A DNA stretch of 64,000 bases from assembly GCF_037201975.1 (NCBI RefSeq), contig NZ_CP147520.1, positions 7,006,001 to 7,070,000 of the forward strand, written 5' to 3'. A program made the translations under genes and the position numbers. Every line of letters begins with the position of its first letter. Positions within the stretch are counted from its first letter, which is position 1. Origin of the DNA: Streptomyces sp. TG1A-60 (GTDB lineage Bacteria > Actinomycetota > Actinomycetes > Streptomycetales > Streptomycetaceae). Below the pieces are notes generated by a model. It searched no databases. It was not told the DNA's origin and was given only the letters and a program-made list of their open reading frames with translations. Below, in pieces: positions 42,923 to 51,351 of the stretch.

Positions 42923-44092
42923 GTGTCCAAGACGGCTTACGTCCGCACGAAACCGCATCTCAACATCGGCACGATGGGCCATGTCGACCACGGCAAGACC
43001 ACCCTGACCGCCGCCATCACCAAGGTCCTCGCCGTGCGCGGGACGGGCACCTTCGTGCCGTTCGACCGCATCGACCGCGCCCCGGAGGAGGCGGCGCGCG
43101 GCATCACCATCAACGTCGCGCACGTCGAGTACGAGACCGACACCCGGCACTACGCGCACGTCGACATGCCCGGCCACGCCGACTACGTCAAGAACATGGT
43201 CACCGGGGCCGCGCAGCTCGACGGGGCGATCCTCGTCGTCTCCGCGCTCGACGGGATCATGCCGCAGACCGCCGAGCACGTGCTGCTCGCCCGGCAGGTG
43301 GGCGTGAACCACATCGTGGTCGCCCTCAACAAGGCCGACGCGGGTGACGAGGAGCTCACCGACCTCGTCGAGCTGGAGGTCCGCGAACTGCTCACCGCGC
43401 ACGGCTACGGCGGCGACTCCGTACCCGTCGTACGGGTCTCCGGTCTCAAGGCCCTCGAAGGGGACTCGCGGTGGACGGCGTCGATCGACGCGCTGCTGGA
43501 CGCGGTGGACACCTACGTGCCGATGCCGGAGCGGTACCTGGACGCGCCGTTCCTGATGTCGGTCGAGAACGTCCTGACCATCACCGGGCGGGGGACCGTC
43601 GTCACCGGAGCCGTCGAGCGGGGCACGATCCAGGTGGGTGACCGTGTCGAGGTGCTCGGCGCCGAGGTGGAGACCGTGGTCACCGGCCTGGAGACCTTCG
43701 GCAAGCCGATGAGCGAGGCGCAGGCCGGGGACAACGTGGCGCTGCTGCTGCGCGGGGTGCCGCGCGACTCCGTCCGGCGCGGGCATGTCGTGGCCGCGCC
43801 CGGCAGCGTCGTGCCCAGGCGGCACTTCACCGCGCAGGTGTATGTGCTGTCGGCGCGCGAGGGGGGTCGTACGACTCCGGTGTCCACCGGGTACCGGCCG
43901 CAGTTCTACATCCGTACGGCGGACGTGGTGGGTGACGTCGACCTCGGGGAGCTCGCCGTCGCACGGCCCGGTGAACGGGTCACGATGAGTGTGGAGCTGG
44001 GCCGCGAGGTTCCGCTGGAGCCGGGGCTCGGGTTCGCGATCCGTGAAGGCGGTCGGACCGTGGGGGCGGGGACCGTGACGGCCGTTCGGTAG
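42923..44092 (+). CDS. tuf3: Elongation factor Tu, divergent tuf3 type
   Basis: 389 aa against 397 for the usual EF-Tu. The GTPase motifs are GHVDHGKT (19-26), RGITIN (60-64 region), DMPGH (81-85, where typical EF-Tu has DCPGH) and NKAD (136-139). Domains 2 and 3 follow with [20 protein letters not shown] and [12 protein letters not shown]. Streptomyces tuf3 products are much more diverged than the main EF-Tu1 and are expressed under stress or stringent conditions; that is known for the gene type, not shown here. GTG start with GAGG eight bases upstream. The long leader has a 10-bp stem-loop. Confidence 0.93.
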   Translation: MSKTAYVRTKPHLNIGTMGHVDHGKTTLTAAITKVLAVRGTGTFVPFDRIDRAPEEAARGITINVAHVEYETDTRHYAHVDMPGHADYVKNMVTGAAQLDGAILVVSALDGIMPQTAEHVLLARQVGVNHIVVALNKADAGDEELTDLVELEVRELLTAHGYGGDSVPVVRVSGLKALEGDSRWTASIDALLDAVDTYVPMPERYLDAPFLMSVENVLTITGRGTVVTGAVERGTIQVGDRVEVLGAEVETVVTGLETFGKPMSEAQAGDNVALLLRGVPRDSVRRGHVVAAPGSVVPRRHFTAQVYVLSAREGGRTTPVSTGYRPQFYIRTADVVGDVDLGELAVARPGERVTMSVELGREVPLEPGLGFAIREGGRTVGAGTVTAVR

Positions 44093-44107
44093 GCGGCTGG
44101 TGGGCGT

Positions 44108-44149
44108 GGGGGACCGCGGGCCGGTGGTGGCCGGCCGCGCGGTCTCCCC
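44108..44149 (+). terminator. Long hairpin terminator after tuf3
   Basis: GGCCGG/CCGGCC, ACCGCG/CGCGGT and GGGG/CCCC stack into one stem with two one-base bulges and a 6-nt loop, 15 bases after the tuf3 stop. The 3' side also resembles the dispersed GCGGTTCCCCGCGCCCC repeat. Confidence 0.6.
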
Positions 44150-44212
44150 GTGCCCCTCGCGGGCGCGGCACCGCCCCTAGGGCCAGGCGGTTCACCCGGC
44201 AGAATGGGGGTC

Positions 44213-45058
44213 GTGAACGACGCCCTCCCCGTGTCCCGCACCGTCGATCAGGGAACCGCCAAGCTCATGCCCGACGTCGACCGGGACCGGGCTTGGCTGC
44301 TCACCGTCGACGGGGCGCCGCAGTCGTACGTCGATCTGGACGTGCCCACGCACCTGGAGTTCGAGTACGCGCGGCGGCTCGGGCATGTGCTGGACACCGT
44401 GGCGGAGCCGGGGCGGGCGCTGGACGTGCTGCATCTCGGCGGGGGCGCGCTCACGCTGCCCCGGTATGCGGCCGCCACCCGGCCCGGGTCCCGGCAGGAC
44501 GTCGTCGAGTACGACCGGGGCCTGCTGGACCTCGTCGTCGAGCATCTGCCGCTTCCCCGCGACGCGGGGATCGCGCTGCACGGCGCGGACGCCGGGGAAT
44601 GGCTGGAAGCGGCCCCCGCCGACGTGGCCGACGTGATCGTCGCGGACGTGTTCGGCGGCTCGCGGGTCCCGGCGCATCTGACGACCGTGGCGTACGCGCG
44701 GGCCGCCGAGCGGGTGCTGCGCGCGGACGGGGTGTACCTCGCGAACCTGGCCGACGCGGCGCCATTCGCGTTCCTGCGGTCCCAACTGGCCACGCTCGCC
44801 ACGGTGTTCGAGGAGTTGGTGCTGATCGCCGAGCCGGGGGTGCTGCGCGGTCGGCGGTTCGGCAACGCCGTGCTGGTCGCCGCCCATCAGCCGCTCGACG
44901 TCGCCGTCCTGGCCCGGCGGACCGCCGCCGACGCCTTCCCGGCGCGGGTCCGACACGGCCCGGCGCTGCGTGACTTCATCGGCGCCGCCACCCCCGTGCG
45001 CGAGGAGGACGCCGTACCGTCACCCGAGCCGCCCGACGGGGCCTTCGGCATCGGCTGA
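44213..45058 (+). CDS. Spermidine synthase-like methyltransferase-fold protein
   Basis: 281 aa from GTG 44213, seven bases after CAGAAT; ATG 44204 is an alternative. The Rossmann core shows LDVLHLGGGALTLPRYAAAT, VVEYDRGLLDLV and DVIVADVFGGSRVPAHLTT, matching the polyamine aminopropyltransferase-like family. True spermidine synthases carry a Gly-Gly-Gly-Asp loop; here it is GGGAL, and the short length suggests a different substrate. Such proteins occur alone in actinobacteria with unknown products. The end overlaps the degraded MFS gene on the other strand. Confidence 0.8.
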   Translation: MNDALPVSRTVDQGTAKLMPDVDRDRAWLLTVDGAPQSYVDLDVPTHLEFEYARRLGHVLDTVAEPGRALDVLHLGGGALTLPRYAAATRPGSRQDVVEYDRGLLDLVVEHLPLPRDAGIALHGADAGEWLEAAPADVADVIVADVFGGSRVPAHLTTVAYARAAERVLRADGVYLANLADAAPFAFLRSQLATLATVFEELVLIAEPGVLRGRRFGNAVLVAAHQPLDVAVLARRTAADAFPARVRHGPALRDFIGAATPVREEDAVPSPEPPDGAFGIG

Positions 45059-45497
45059 GCCGGGCTCGGCGCCCGGCTTGGCCAGGGCCACCGGCTTGCT
45101 GCGCCGGGTCGGGTTCCGTACGTCGCGTACGCACTGGACCGCCGCCGCTGTCGCCGCCACGCACAGCGCGGCGCGGCCCCACAGGGCGGTCGCAGCACGC
45201 CCGAAGGCGCTCTCGGCGGGGCCCGCCAGGGCGGTGGCGAACGTTCGCCGCGACCATCACCCGGTGCCGGGGCAGCCGGTCCCCGACCGCACCGCCGATC
45301 AGCGGGAACAGCACCAGCGGCAGGGTCCGCGGCGCCGCGACGAGACCGACGTCCCCGCCCGCCTCCAGGACCGCGAACGCGGCGGCGATCAGGACGCCGT
45401 GGCTGCCCAGGTTGGTGACGACCGCGGCCGTCGTCGGCAGGGTGCAGTCGCGGCCGGCCCAGGCGGGGCGGCGGCGGAAGGCGGCGGGAGTCGTCAC
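45020..45497 (-). pseudogene. MFS transporter remnant with internal deletion
   Basis: From GTG 45497 the frame starts a normal MFS protein (TTAAVVTNLGSHGVLIAAAF, then GLVAAPRTLPLVLFPLIGGA and GDRLPRHRVMVAANVR). At about 45240 it passes into another frame that reads like an MFS C-terminus (GPAESAFGRAATALWGRAAL, then CVAATAAAVQCVRDVRNPTR). The roughly 300 codons between are absent, so one large deletion removed the middle. The C-terminal piece runs on into the 3' end of the spermidine-synthase-like gene, stopping at 45020. Non-functional as a transporter. Confidence 0.65.
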
Positions 45498-45651
45498 CCG
45501 CCGACCATCGCGGCCTCGACGACTCCCGCCCAACCGCCTCCGCATGGCCTACGACAAGATCGGGCCAGTGGGCGACGCTCTCCCGGGCACCGGGCACCGA
45601 AGCCGTCGGCCGTAGAGCTCGCGCCCGCCTGCCCCGGCACCCGGTGCCGGC

Positions 45652-46701
45652 TCAGCCGCCCGTCGGGTCGCCGTACAGCCGTACCGTGCTGAGGATCTTC
45701 TCCACCGTCGCGTCCGGGACCTCGTCCTTCACGCCCTTCGCCCCGTGGAAGGTCCAGGAGACGTAGTCACCGGCCGAGTTCTTGAAGGCGAACGTGGTCG
45801 CCTTGCCATCCCTGTCGCACTTGTCCTTCTTGGCCACGCCCTTCGAGTACGTGGTCGCGAGGCTGCCCTCGACGCCCGACGCCGTGGTGTACGGCGCGGG
45901 CTTGCCGATGGTCATCAGCTTCTTGGAGGCGTCCTTCTGGTCGGTGTAACCGCCGAAGACCCACCACGCCGAGTCGTTGCGGGCGATGTCCTCGGTGTCC
46001 TTGGCGCCCTGCTGGCCCTTGGTGCCCGCGGCGGCGAGGGAAGTCGACTCCTCGTTGCCGTCCTTGTCGTCGTCGGACGTGCACCACTTCTCCTTGAGGA
46101 CGGCGGGTGCCGTCATGCCGATGAGGGCCGAACCGTCGTCCTTCTCGGCGTCCTCGAAGCCGATGAAGCTGCCGGGCGACCGGACGTCCCATTCGGCGGG
46201 CACGTCGAAGGCCGTCCCCCACTTGGGGTTCACGACGACCTTCCAGCCGTCGACGGTGGGTTGTGCCCCGGCGTCCTCGCCGCGGGGGTTGTCCTCGGTG
46301 CTCTCGGACGCGGTCGGCGACGGGGAGACCGAAGGCGAGGACCGCGCGGTCGTCTTCTTCGTGTCACCGTTGTCGCCGAGGACCAGGAAGCCCGTCACTC
46401 CGGCGGCCACGACGACGGCCGTGGCCGCGACGATCGCGACCACCTTCGTCCGGTTGCCGCCGCCTCCGCCCGGCGGAACCGGCGTGCCCACGGGGGCCGG
46501 CGTGCCCCACTGCGGTTGCTGCCCGTACTGCGGCTGCTGCCCCGTCGACTGATATCCGGGCTGCTGATAGGGATTGGGTTGCTGGTACCCCGGTTGCTGG
46601 TATCCCGACTGTCCCGACTGGTCGTACCCCGGCTGCTGGTACGGGTTCGGCTGCTGCGGTTGGTGCTCGCCCCCGGGCGGCTGCTGCTGTCCTGGCCACA
46701 T
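45652..46701 (-). CDS. Gln/Pro/Tyr-rich single-pass membrane protein
   Basis: 349 aa. A low-complexity Gln/Pro/Gly/Tyr-rich N-terminal region with PNPYQQPGY-type repeats (1-80) faces the cytoplasm. One membrane helix follows (VVAIVAATAVVVAAGVTGFL), then a Ser/Thr/Pro-rich linker and a soluble outer domain (GWKVVVNPKWGTAFDVPAEW to GVKDEVPDATVEKILSTVRL). The outer domain is a Streptomyces family without known function. TATGGT lies eight bases before the ATG, suggesting a leaderless message. Copies of its last 25 codons lie just upstream in decayed form. Confidence 0.75.
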   Translation of the reverse strand: MWPGQQQPPGGEHQPQQPNPYQQPGYDQSGQSGYQQPGYQQPNPYQQPGYQSTGQQPQYGQQPQWGTPAPVGTPVPPGGGGGNRTKVVAIVAATAVVVAAGVTGFLVLGDNGDTKKTTARSSPSVSPSPTASESTEDNPRGEDAGAQPTVDGWKVVVNPKWGTAFDVPAEWDVRSPGSFIGFEDAEKDDGSALIGMTAPAVLKEKWCTSDDDKDGNEESTSLAAAGTKGQQGAKDTEDIARNDSAWWVFGGYTDQKDASKKLMTIGKPAPYTTASGVEGSLATTYSKGVAKKDKCDRDGKATTFAFKNSAGDYVSWTFHGAKGVKDEVPDATVEKILSTVRLYGDPTGG

Positions 46702-46821
46702 GGCTGGTAACCATAGATGTGGCGGGGGGCGGGGTGCCACGGGAGTCCGTGAAGGGCATGTGCGGTCGGGACGAACGGCTCCAAAACGCCCCGACCCGAC
46801 GACTTTTGACCCGGTGGCCCG

Positions 46822-46920
46822 TCAGCCGACCGCCGGATCGCCGTGCGGCCGTACCGGCCTGAGGATCCTCTCGACGGCCGCCTCGGGGACTTCGTCGTCG
46901 TCCACGCCGGTACCGTCGTG
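46822..46920 (-). pseudogene. Decayed copy of the 3' end of the upstream membrane gene
   Basis: DEVPEAAVERILRPVRPHGD, followed by a stop, aligns with DEVPDATVEKILSTVRLYGD at the end of the 45652-46701 gene. Further upstream the frame breaks down, with only faint similarity. It has no start of its own and is a pseudogene fragment. Confidence 0.55.
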
Positions 46921-47036
46921 CACGGCTGGGCCTCTTCGTCGGGGGCGAAGTTCTCGGGTCCGGCCGGCAGTAGCCGCTGTCGTACCAGGCCGCCTGGTGC
47001 GGAGACGAGTCAGGACGTGTCGGATCCTCATGGAGA

Positions 47037-47090
47037 CGTACGGGTCCCCAGGGTCTTCCGCGCCGTCGCGTCCGGGACCTTCTCCGGGCG
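47037..47090 (-). pseudogene. Second short copy of the same 3' end
   Basis: EKVPDATARKTLGTRT on the minus strand resembles VPDATVEKILSTVRLYG. At DNA level GTCGCGTCCGGGACCT is shared exactly with the intact gene end near 45704-45721. Very short, so chance cannot be excluded. The rest of the 46702-47136 gap holds no gene. Confidence 0.35.
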
Positions 47091-47123
47091 CGGGCGACCC
47101 TGGCCAGAATGGATACTCATCGG

Positions 47124-47129
47124 TAACAT
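47124..47129 (+). promoter_or_regulatory. -10 element of the thioesterase gene
   Basis: TAACAT ends seven bases before ATG 47137. There is no ribosome binding site, so a leaderless start is likely. Confidence 0.45.
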
Positions 47130-47136
47130 TCGGGTC

Positions 47137-47589
47137 ATGAGCGCAGACCAGATGTCGATCGGCGAGATGCTCGCCGCCACGGTGCCGATGGCCAGGACTT
47201 TGAACCTGGAGTTCCTGGAGGCCACGCCGGAGAAGGCCGTGGTGGCGCTGCCGGACCAGGATGAGTTCCACAACCACGTCGGCGGGCCGCACGCCGGAGC
47301 GATGTTCACGCTGGGCGAGTCGGCGAGCGGTGCGATCGTGCTCGCCGCGTTCGGGGACCAGCTCTCCCGTGCCGTACCGCTCGCGGTCAGCGCCGAGATC
47401 GCCTACAGGAAACTCGCGATGGGGCCTGTCACGGCCACCGCCACGCTCGGCCGCCCCGCCGCCGAGGTCGTCGCCGAACTCGACGCCGGACAGCGCCCCG
47501 AGTTCCCCGTCGCCATCGCCATCCAGCGCGCCGACGGTGCCGTGACCGGCGAGATGACCGTCGTCTGGACCCTGCGCCCCAACGTCTGA
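47137..47589 (+). CDS. Hotdog-fold thioesterase-like protein (DUF4442/PaaI type)
   Basis: 150 aa. The hotdog core appears in MLAATVPMARTLNLEFLEAT, HNHVGGPHAGAMFTLGESAS and AVSAEIAYRKLAMGPVTATA. HVGGPHAGAMFTLGE is typical of PaaI-like acyl-CoA thioesterases, with the Glu/Asp of the motif as likely catalytic residue. It probably hydrolyses an acyl-CoA of unknown kind. A leaderless start at ATG 47137 is preferred; longer in-frame readings run through the decayed repeats. It is a single gene, convergent with the gamma-carbonic-anhydrase-like gene. Confidence 0.82.
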   Translation: MSADQMSIGEMLAATVPMARTLNLEFLEATPEKAVVALPDQDEFHNHVGGPHAGAMFTLGESASGAIVLAAFGDQLSRAVPLAVSAEIAYRKLAMGPVTATATLGRPAAEVVAELDAGQRPEFPVAIAIQRADGAVTGEMTVVWTLRPNV

Positions 47590-47705
47590 CCCCGGCGTTT
47601 CCACATCCTCGAGGGCGCCGACCAGGGCGAGGGCCCGCCTGCGGAATCTGCTGACCGCCGGGGAGCGGCGCCAGCCCCGCCAACCGCTGACGGTTTAGGC
47701 GTGGT

Positions 47706-48248
47706 TCAGGCGCCGTACTCCTGCTGCGCCTCCCGGTGCGCCTTCGCCAGATCCGTGTAATGCGTGCCGTTCGCGGTGACCAGCTCACGCTCCTCATCGG
47801 TGAGGGGCCGCTTCACCTTGGCCGGCACGCCCGCCACCAGCGAACCGGGCGGCACGCGCATCCCCTGTGGTACCAACGCCTGCGCGGCCACGAGCGACCC
47901 CGCGCCGATCACCGCGCCGTTCAGCACGGTCGCGCCCATCCCGATCAGGCAGTCGTCCTCGACGGTCGCCCCGTGCACCACCGCGTTGTGTCCGATCGAG
48001 ACCCGCTCGCCGATCGAGATGGGGAAACCGATGTCGACGTGCAGGGTGCAGTTGTCCTGGACGTTGGCGTCCGCGCCGATGACGATCGGCTCGAACTCGG
48101 CCCGCAGCACCGCCCCGTACCAGACGCTCGCGCCGGGCCGCAGCGTCACGTCGCCGATCACCACCGACGTGGGGGAGACGAAGGCGGCCTCCTCCACGTC
48201 CGGCTTCCTGCCGCCGAATGTCGTGATCAGGGCCCGCTGCCGGTTCAT
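47706..48248 (-). CDS. Gamma carbonic anhydrase family protein
   Basis: 180 aa left-handed beta-helix protein. Hexapeptide repeats run through most of the length (VVIGDVTLRPGASVWYGAVL to IGAGSLVAAQALVPQG). The zinc-binding histidines fit NCTLHVD and IGHNAVVHG. The family has carbonic anhydrase activity in some members; many related YrdA/PaaY types have unknown substrates. It forms trimers in homologs. The gene is divergent from another beta-helix acyltransferase gene with 133 bp between. Confidence 0.88.
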   Translation of the reverse strand: MNRQRALITTFGGRKPDVEEAAFVSPTSVVIGDVTLRPGASVWYGAVLRAEFEPIVIGADANVQDNCTLHVDIGFPISIGERVSIGHNAVVHGATVEDDCLIGMGATVLNGAVIGAGSLVAAQALVPQGMRVPPGSLVAGVPAKVKRPLTDEERELVTANGTHYTDLAKAHREAQQEYGA

Positions 48249-48369
48249 CGCCGTCTCCTGGTGGTGGCCGTGGTGGATCAGTCCTCACCCGCACCGTAAG
48301 CCATGGGGTGGACATCGCGTGGGGCGAAGATCACAGCCGTACCACGCCATGCGTGTGCCGCCCGGTGAG

Positions 48370-48375
48370 TACGGT
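48370..48375 (+). promoter_or_regulatory. -10 element of the acyltransferase gene
   Basis: TACGGT ends six bases before GTG 48382; leaderless arrangement. Confidence 0.4.
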
Positions 48376-48381
48376 GAGCGG

Positions 48382-49128
48382 GTGCCGAAGAGCAGGAACA
48401 CGTTCTCGTCCTGGCAGCGCCGCGTCGCGCAGCGCGCCGTCCACGCGGGCTGGGCGTGGCTGCAGCGCACGGGGTCGGTGACGGCTGAGCGGCCCGGCCG
48501 CTTCCGGTTCGGCGCGATGGGAACAGGTACCAGGCTGGCCTTCCCGCTCGGCACGGTCTTCGGTGAGCCGTGGATCCATCTCGGCGCCCACTGCATCATC
48601 GGCGAGCAGGTCACCCTGACCGCCGGGCTGATGCCCGATCTCGACCTCGGCGCCGAGCCGATCCTGCGCATCGGTGACGGCGTCGTCCTCGGCCGGGGCA
48701 GTCATGTCATCGCCGACAGCACGGTCACCATCGGCAGCGACTGCTACTTCGGGCCGTATGTGTACGTCACCTCCACGAACCACTCGTACGACGACCCGTA
48801 CGAGCCCATCGGCAAGCAGTGGCCGCGAATGGACCCGGTGTCGATCGGGCACGGCTGCTGGATCGGCACGGGGGCGGTGATCCTGCCGGGGGCGCGGGTC
48901 GGGCGGAACGTGGTGGTGGCCGCTGGCGCGGTCGTACGCGGAGTGGTCCCGGACCACTCGGTGGTGGCCGGGGCGCCCGCGCGGGTCGTGCGGTCCTGGG
49001 ACCCGGTCGACGGGTGGCAGCCGCCGATCCGGACGCCCGCGCCGGTGCCGATCCCCGACGGAATCACGCCGGAACAGTTGCTGGCGTTGGCCGAGTGGGA
49101 TGTGGAGGGGTCGGGCGAGTCCGCCTGA
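48382..49128 (+). CDS. Left-handed beta-helix acyltransferase
   Basis: 248 aa from GTG 48382. A basic N-terminal helix region (about 1-40) precedes hexapeptide repeats. The pattern FGEPWIHLGAHCIIGEQVTL, then TNHSYDDPYEPIGKQW and DPVSIGHGCWIGTGAVILPG matches the NodL/LacA/maltose-acetyltransferase group with its catalytic His in TNHSYDD. Substrate is probably a sugar or surface polymer, from family only. The C-terminal tail is Pro-rich. Longer in-frame readings upstream cross the divergent gamma-CA gene and are not real. Confidence 0.8.
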   Translation: MPKSRNTFSSWQRRVAQRAVHAGWAWLQRTGSVTAERPGRFRFGAMGTGTRLAFPLGTVFGEPWIHLGAHCIIGEQVTLTAGLMPDLDLGAEPILRIGDGVVLGRGSHVIADSTVTIGSDCYFGPYVYVTSTNHSYDDPYEPIGKQWPRMDPVSIGHGCWIGTGAVILPGARVGRNVVVAAGAVVRGVVPDHSVVAGAPARVVRSWDPVDGWQPPIRTPAPVPIPDGITPEQLLALAEWDVEGSGESA

Positions 49129-49229
49129 GAGTTCGTGGCACGGCCCTCACCGGGGTGAGAAGGTGCGCTGGGCCTCGCAGTAAAGTTCGGTGAACGGAGG
49201 GTGTATCACATCGCAGTTCACCGTGTTGA

Positions 49230-49246
49230 ACTCTGTCATCCAGAGT
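49230..49246 (+). promoter_or_regulatory. Operator-like inverted repeat before the XRE-cupin gene
   Basis: ACTCTG-N5-CAGAGT is a perfect 6-bp inverted repeat ending 12 bp before GTG 49259. It overlaps the likely -10 region (TATTGG at 49246-49251) and follows TTGAAC, a good place for autorepression. Confidence 0.5.
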
Positions 49247-49258
49247 ATTGGACGAAAT

Positions 49259-49831
49259 GTGTCGGATCTCGACCTGCTGACCCAGTCCCTGGCGCGGAAC
49301 GTCAAGCGCTGGCGCACCGAGCGGGGCTTCACCCTGGACACCCTCGCCGCCCGCGCAGGAGTCAGCCGCGGCATGCTCATCCAGATCGAGCAGGCCCGCA
49401 CCAACCCCAGCCTCGGCACCGTCGTCAAGATCGGCGACGCTCTCGGCGTCAGCGTCACCACGCTGCTCGACTACGAGCAGGGCCCGAAGGTCCGGATCGT
49501 GCCGGCCGAGCAGGTGGTCCGGCTGTGGCACACGGACGCGGGCAGCTACAGCAGGCTCCTCGCCGGCACGGAGGCGCCCGGCCCGCTGGAGATGTGGGAC
49601 TGGCGGCTGATGCCGGGGGAGAGCAGCCGCTCGGATCCGCACCCCGTGGGCACGGTCGAGATCGCCCACGTCATGGGGGGCGAGCTGACGCTCACCGTCG
49701 AGGGCGCGGAGTACCGTGTCCCGGCCGGCGCGAGCGTCACCTTCGAGGCCAACGCGCCGCACGCGTACGCGAACCAGGGCGACGTGCCGACGGAGATGGT
49801 GCTGACGGTGTCGGTCCCGCCCGTGCGCTGA
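49259..49831 (+). CDS. XRE-family regulator with cupin domain
   Basis: 190 aa from GTG 49259, seven bases after TATTGG; the longer start at 49190 would cross the operator. The helix-turn-helix is in LARNVKRWRTERGFTLDTLA, then AARAGVSRGMLIQIEQARTN. The C-terminal cupin (GTVEIAHVMGGELTLTVEGA, then RVPAGASVTFEANAPHAYAN) probably binds a small molecule. Such PuuR-like proteins commonly repress amine or amino-acid metabolism genes; the target here is unknown. The inverted repeat at 49230-49246 suggests autoregulation. A 13-bp palindromic terminator follows. Confidence 0.88.
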   Translation: MSDLDLLTQSLARNVKRWRTERGFTLDTLAARAGVSRGMLIQIEQARTNPSLGTVVKIGDALGVSVTTLLDYEQGPKVRIVPAEQVVRLWHTDAGSYSRLLAGTEAPGPLEMWDWRLMPGESSRSDPHPVGTVEIAHVMGGELTLTVEGAEYRVPAGASVTFEANAPHAYANQGDVPTEMVLTVSVPPVR

Positions 49832-49875
49832 GGCACCGGGCCGAGACGCCGCCCCGACCGTCCACAGGCCCTGTC

Positions 49876-49901
49876 ACGGGGGCGCGCATGCGCGCCCCCG
49901 T
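49876..49901 (+). terminator. Perfect 13-bp inverted repeat after the XRE-cupin gene
   Basis: ACGGGGGCGCGCA followed directly by its complement makes a 26-nt perfect palindrome, 45 bases after the stop. It forms a very GC-rich hairpin. Confidence 0.65.
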
Positions 49902-50030
49902 CGGGAACTTCGACCACGCCACCCCTGCCCCCGACTGCCTCGACGACCGCGCCGGCATTCAGAGGCTGAGCCCCTGGAAGCCCCGGGGGTTGGGGGTCGT
50001 CTGCGGACGGGTGCGCCTCGTCCGTGGACC

Positions 50031-50061
50031 GTCGCGCGGTTCCTCCTCGCGCCCCTGAAGG
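50031..50061 (+). repeat. Dispersed intergenic repeat, copy 2
   Basis: GTCGCGCGGTTCCTCCTCGC followed by GCCCCTGAAGG resembles the copy at 16748-16777. It lies between convergent genes, the typical place for this element. Confidence 0.45.
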
Positions 50062-50063
50062 CT

Positions 50064-50471
50064 TCAGCCCAGGCGTGGTATCTCGATCGCAGGGCAGTGG
50101 TCCATGACCATGTCGAGGCCGGACTCGCGGGTGCGGTGGTAGGCCTCCTCGTCGATGACACCCAACTGGAACCAGACCGCCTTGGCGCCGATGCGGATGG
50201 CCTCGTCGGCGACGGGGCCCGCCAGACCGCTGTTGACGAAGACGTCCACGACGTCGACGGGGAAGGGGATGTCGGCGAGGGAGGCGTAGCCCCGTTCGCC
50301 GTGCACGGTCTCGGCCTTGGGATGCACCGGGACGACGCGCTTGCCGTAGCGCTGGAGGACCGCGGCGACGCCGTACGCCGCGCGGTCGCGGTTGGTGGAC
50401 AGGCCCACGACGGCCCAGGTGTCGCCGAGTTCCGACAGGATCTTGCGGATCGTGGCGGGGTCGCCGTACAT
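50064..50471 (-). CDS. CoA-binding protein (YccU type)
   Basis: 135 aa with a single Rossmann CoA-binding domain. Motifs: WAVVGLSTNRDRAAYGVAAV, LQRYGKRVVPVHPKAETVHG and IRIGAKAVWFQLGVIDEEAY, then MDHCPAIEIPRL at the end, as in the YccU/succinyl-CoA-synthetase-like family. It binds CoA or a nucleotide; the biochemical role is unknown. Start fixed by GAGGAG ten bases upstream; 10 more in-frame codons have no ribosome site. It is convergent with the XRE-cupin gene. Confidence 0.88.
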   Translation of the reverse strand: MYGDPATIRKILSELGDTWAVVGLSTNRDRAAYGVAAVLQRYGKRVVPVHPKAETVHGERGYASLADIPFPVDVVDVFVNSGLAGPVADEAIRIGAKAVWFQLGVIDEEAYHRTRESGLDMVMDHCPAIEIPRLG

Positions 50472-50640
50472 GTGCCGTCTCCTCTGTTCGTGTAAGGGCA
50501 CCCGGTGACGGGGCTGCCTGCGGCAACAGCGAGGGGTACCCCCGCGATTCCCGGGCCCGCGCTTTTCGGGTCCGCGATTCTTGGAGGGGAACGATGACCG
50601 GAATGCCGCCCTCCGTACTGCGCTCGGCCGTCCCCGCGCC

Positions 50641-50646
50641 TACGCT
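50641..50646 (+). promoter_or_regulatory. -10 element of the CysS-like gene
   Basis: TACGCT ends six bases before GTG 50653; leaderless arrangement without a ribosome binding site. Confidence 0.45.
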
Positions 50647-50652
50647 CACCCC

Positions 50653-51351
50653 GTGCTGCGTATCGCCGACGCCCGGACCGGCGAGCCCGCCGAGGTCCAC
50701 AGGGCGCTCACCCGGGTCCACGCCCATGTGCCGGGGAACGACACCTCGGCCCTCCGCGTCCTGCTGGTCGCCGATGTCCTCGCCCGGGCCCTGGAACTGG
50801 GTGGAATGCCCGTCCTCCTGGTCGCCGATCCGTCCGCCGCACTACGTGAGCGCGCCGACGGCCTCGGTATCCGGTCCACCGATGCCACCGTGACGAGGGG
50901 AGGGCAGCGGGTGCTGGACGTCGTCGGCGCGGGAGGACCGGTGGGCGATGGTGCCGAGGCGGGGGTCAGGGTCGAGGTCGCCGCGGTGACCGGACCCGAG
51001 GAGCCGGCCGCGTCGGGGACCGCCCTTCGGCTCGCCCTCCTCGCCCGGCCCCGCCGGACCCCCGCGGCCCTCGACGCCGCCGCTCTGGAAGAGGCCGCCG
51101 GCCTGCTCGGCCACTGGCGCGAGGCGGTGGCGGCCTGGGCGACGCGGCCGTCGAAGCCGGTCCCCGAGCATGTACGGCAGGCGTTGCGCGCCGCGTGGGA
51201 GGACGACCTCGACATGCTCGCGGTGCTCGGCGTCCTGCGGGACGTGGAGCGGGCGCGGGACATGCCGGACGGGGCGCGGTTCGAGACGTTCGCCCACGCG
51301 GACCGGCTCCTCGGGCTGGAGCTCACCCGTGAGATCGGAACGCCGGCGTGA
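50653..51351 (+). CDS. CysS-like (cysteinyl-tRNA synthetase-related) protein, catalytically incomplete
   Basis: 232 aa from GTG 50653. It begins VLRIADARTGEPAEVHRALT and has RVLLVADVLARALELGGMPV, recalling the start of a CysS/MshC catalytic core, and ends in a helical DALR-like region (RQALRAAWEDDLDMLAVLGV, then RDVERARDMPDGARFETFAH). The HIGH and KMSKS motifs of class I synthetases are not evident and a full core does not fit in 232 aa. A role in cysteine or mycothiol chemistry is inference. The stop overlaps the start of the SixA gene. Confidence 0.55.
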   Translation: MLRIADARTGEPAEVHRALTRVHAHVPGNDTSALRVLLVADVLARALELGGMPVLLVADPSAALRERADGLGIRSTDATVTRGGQRVLDVVGAGGPVGDGAEAGVRVEVAAVTGPEEPAASGTALRLALLARPRRTPAALDAAALEEAAGLLGHWREAVAAWATRPSKPVPEHVRQALRAAWEDDLDMLAVLGVLRDVERARDMPDGARFETFAHADRLLGLELTREIGTPA

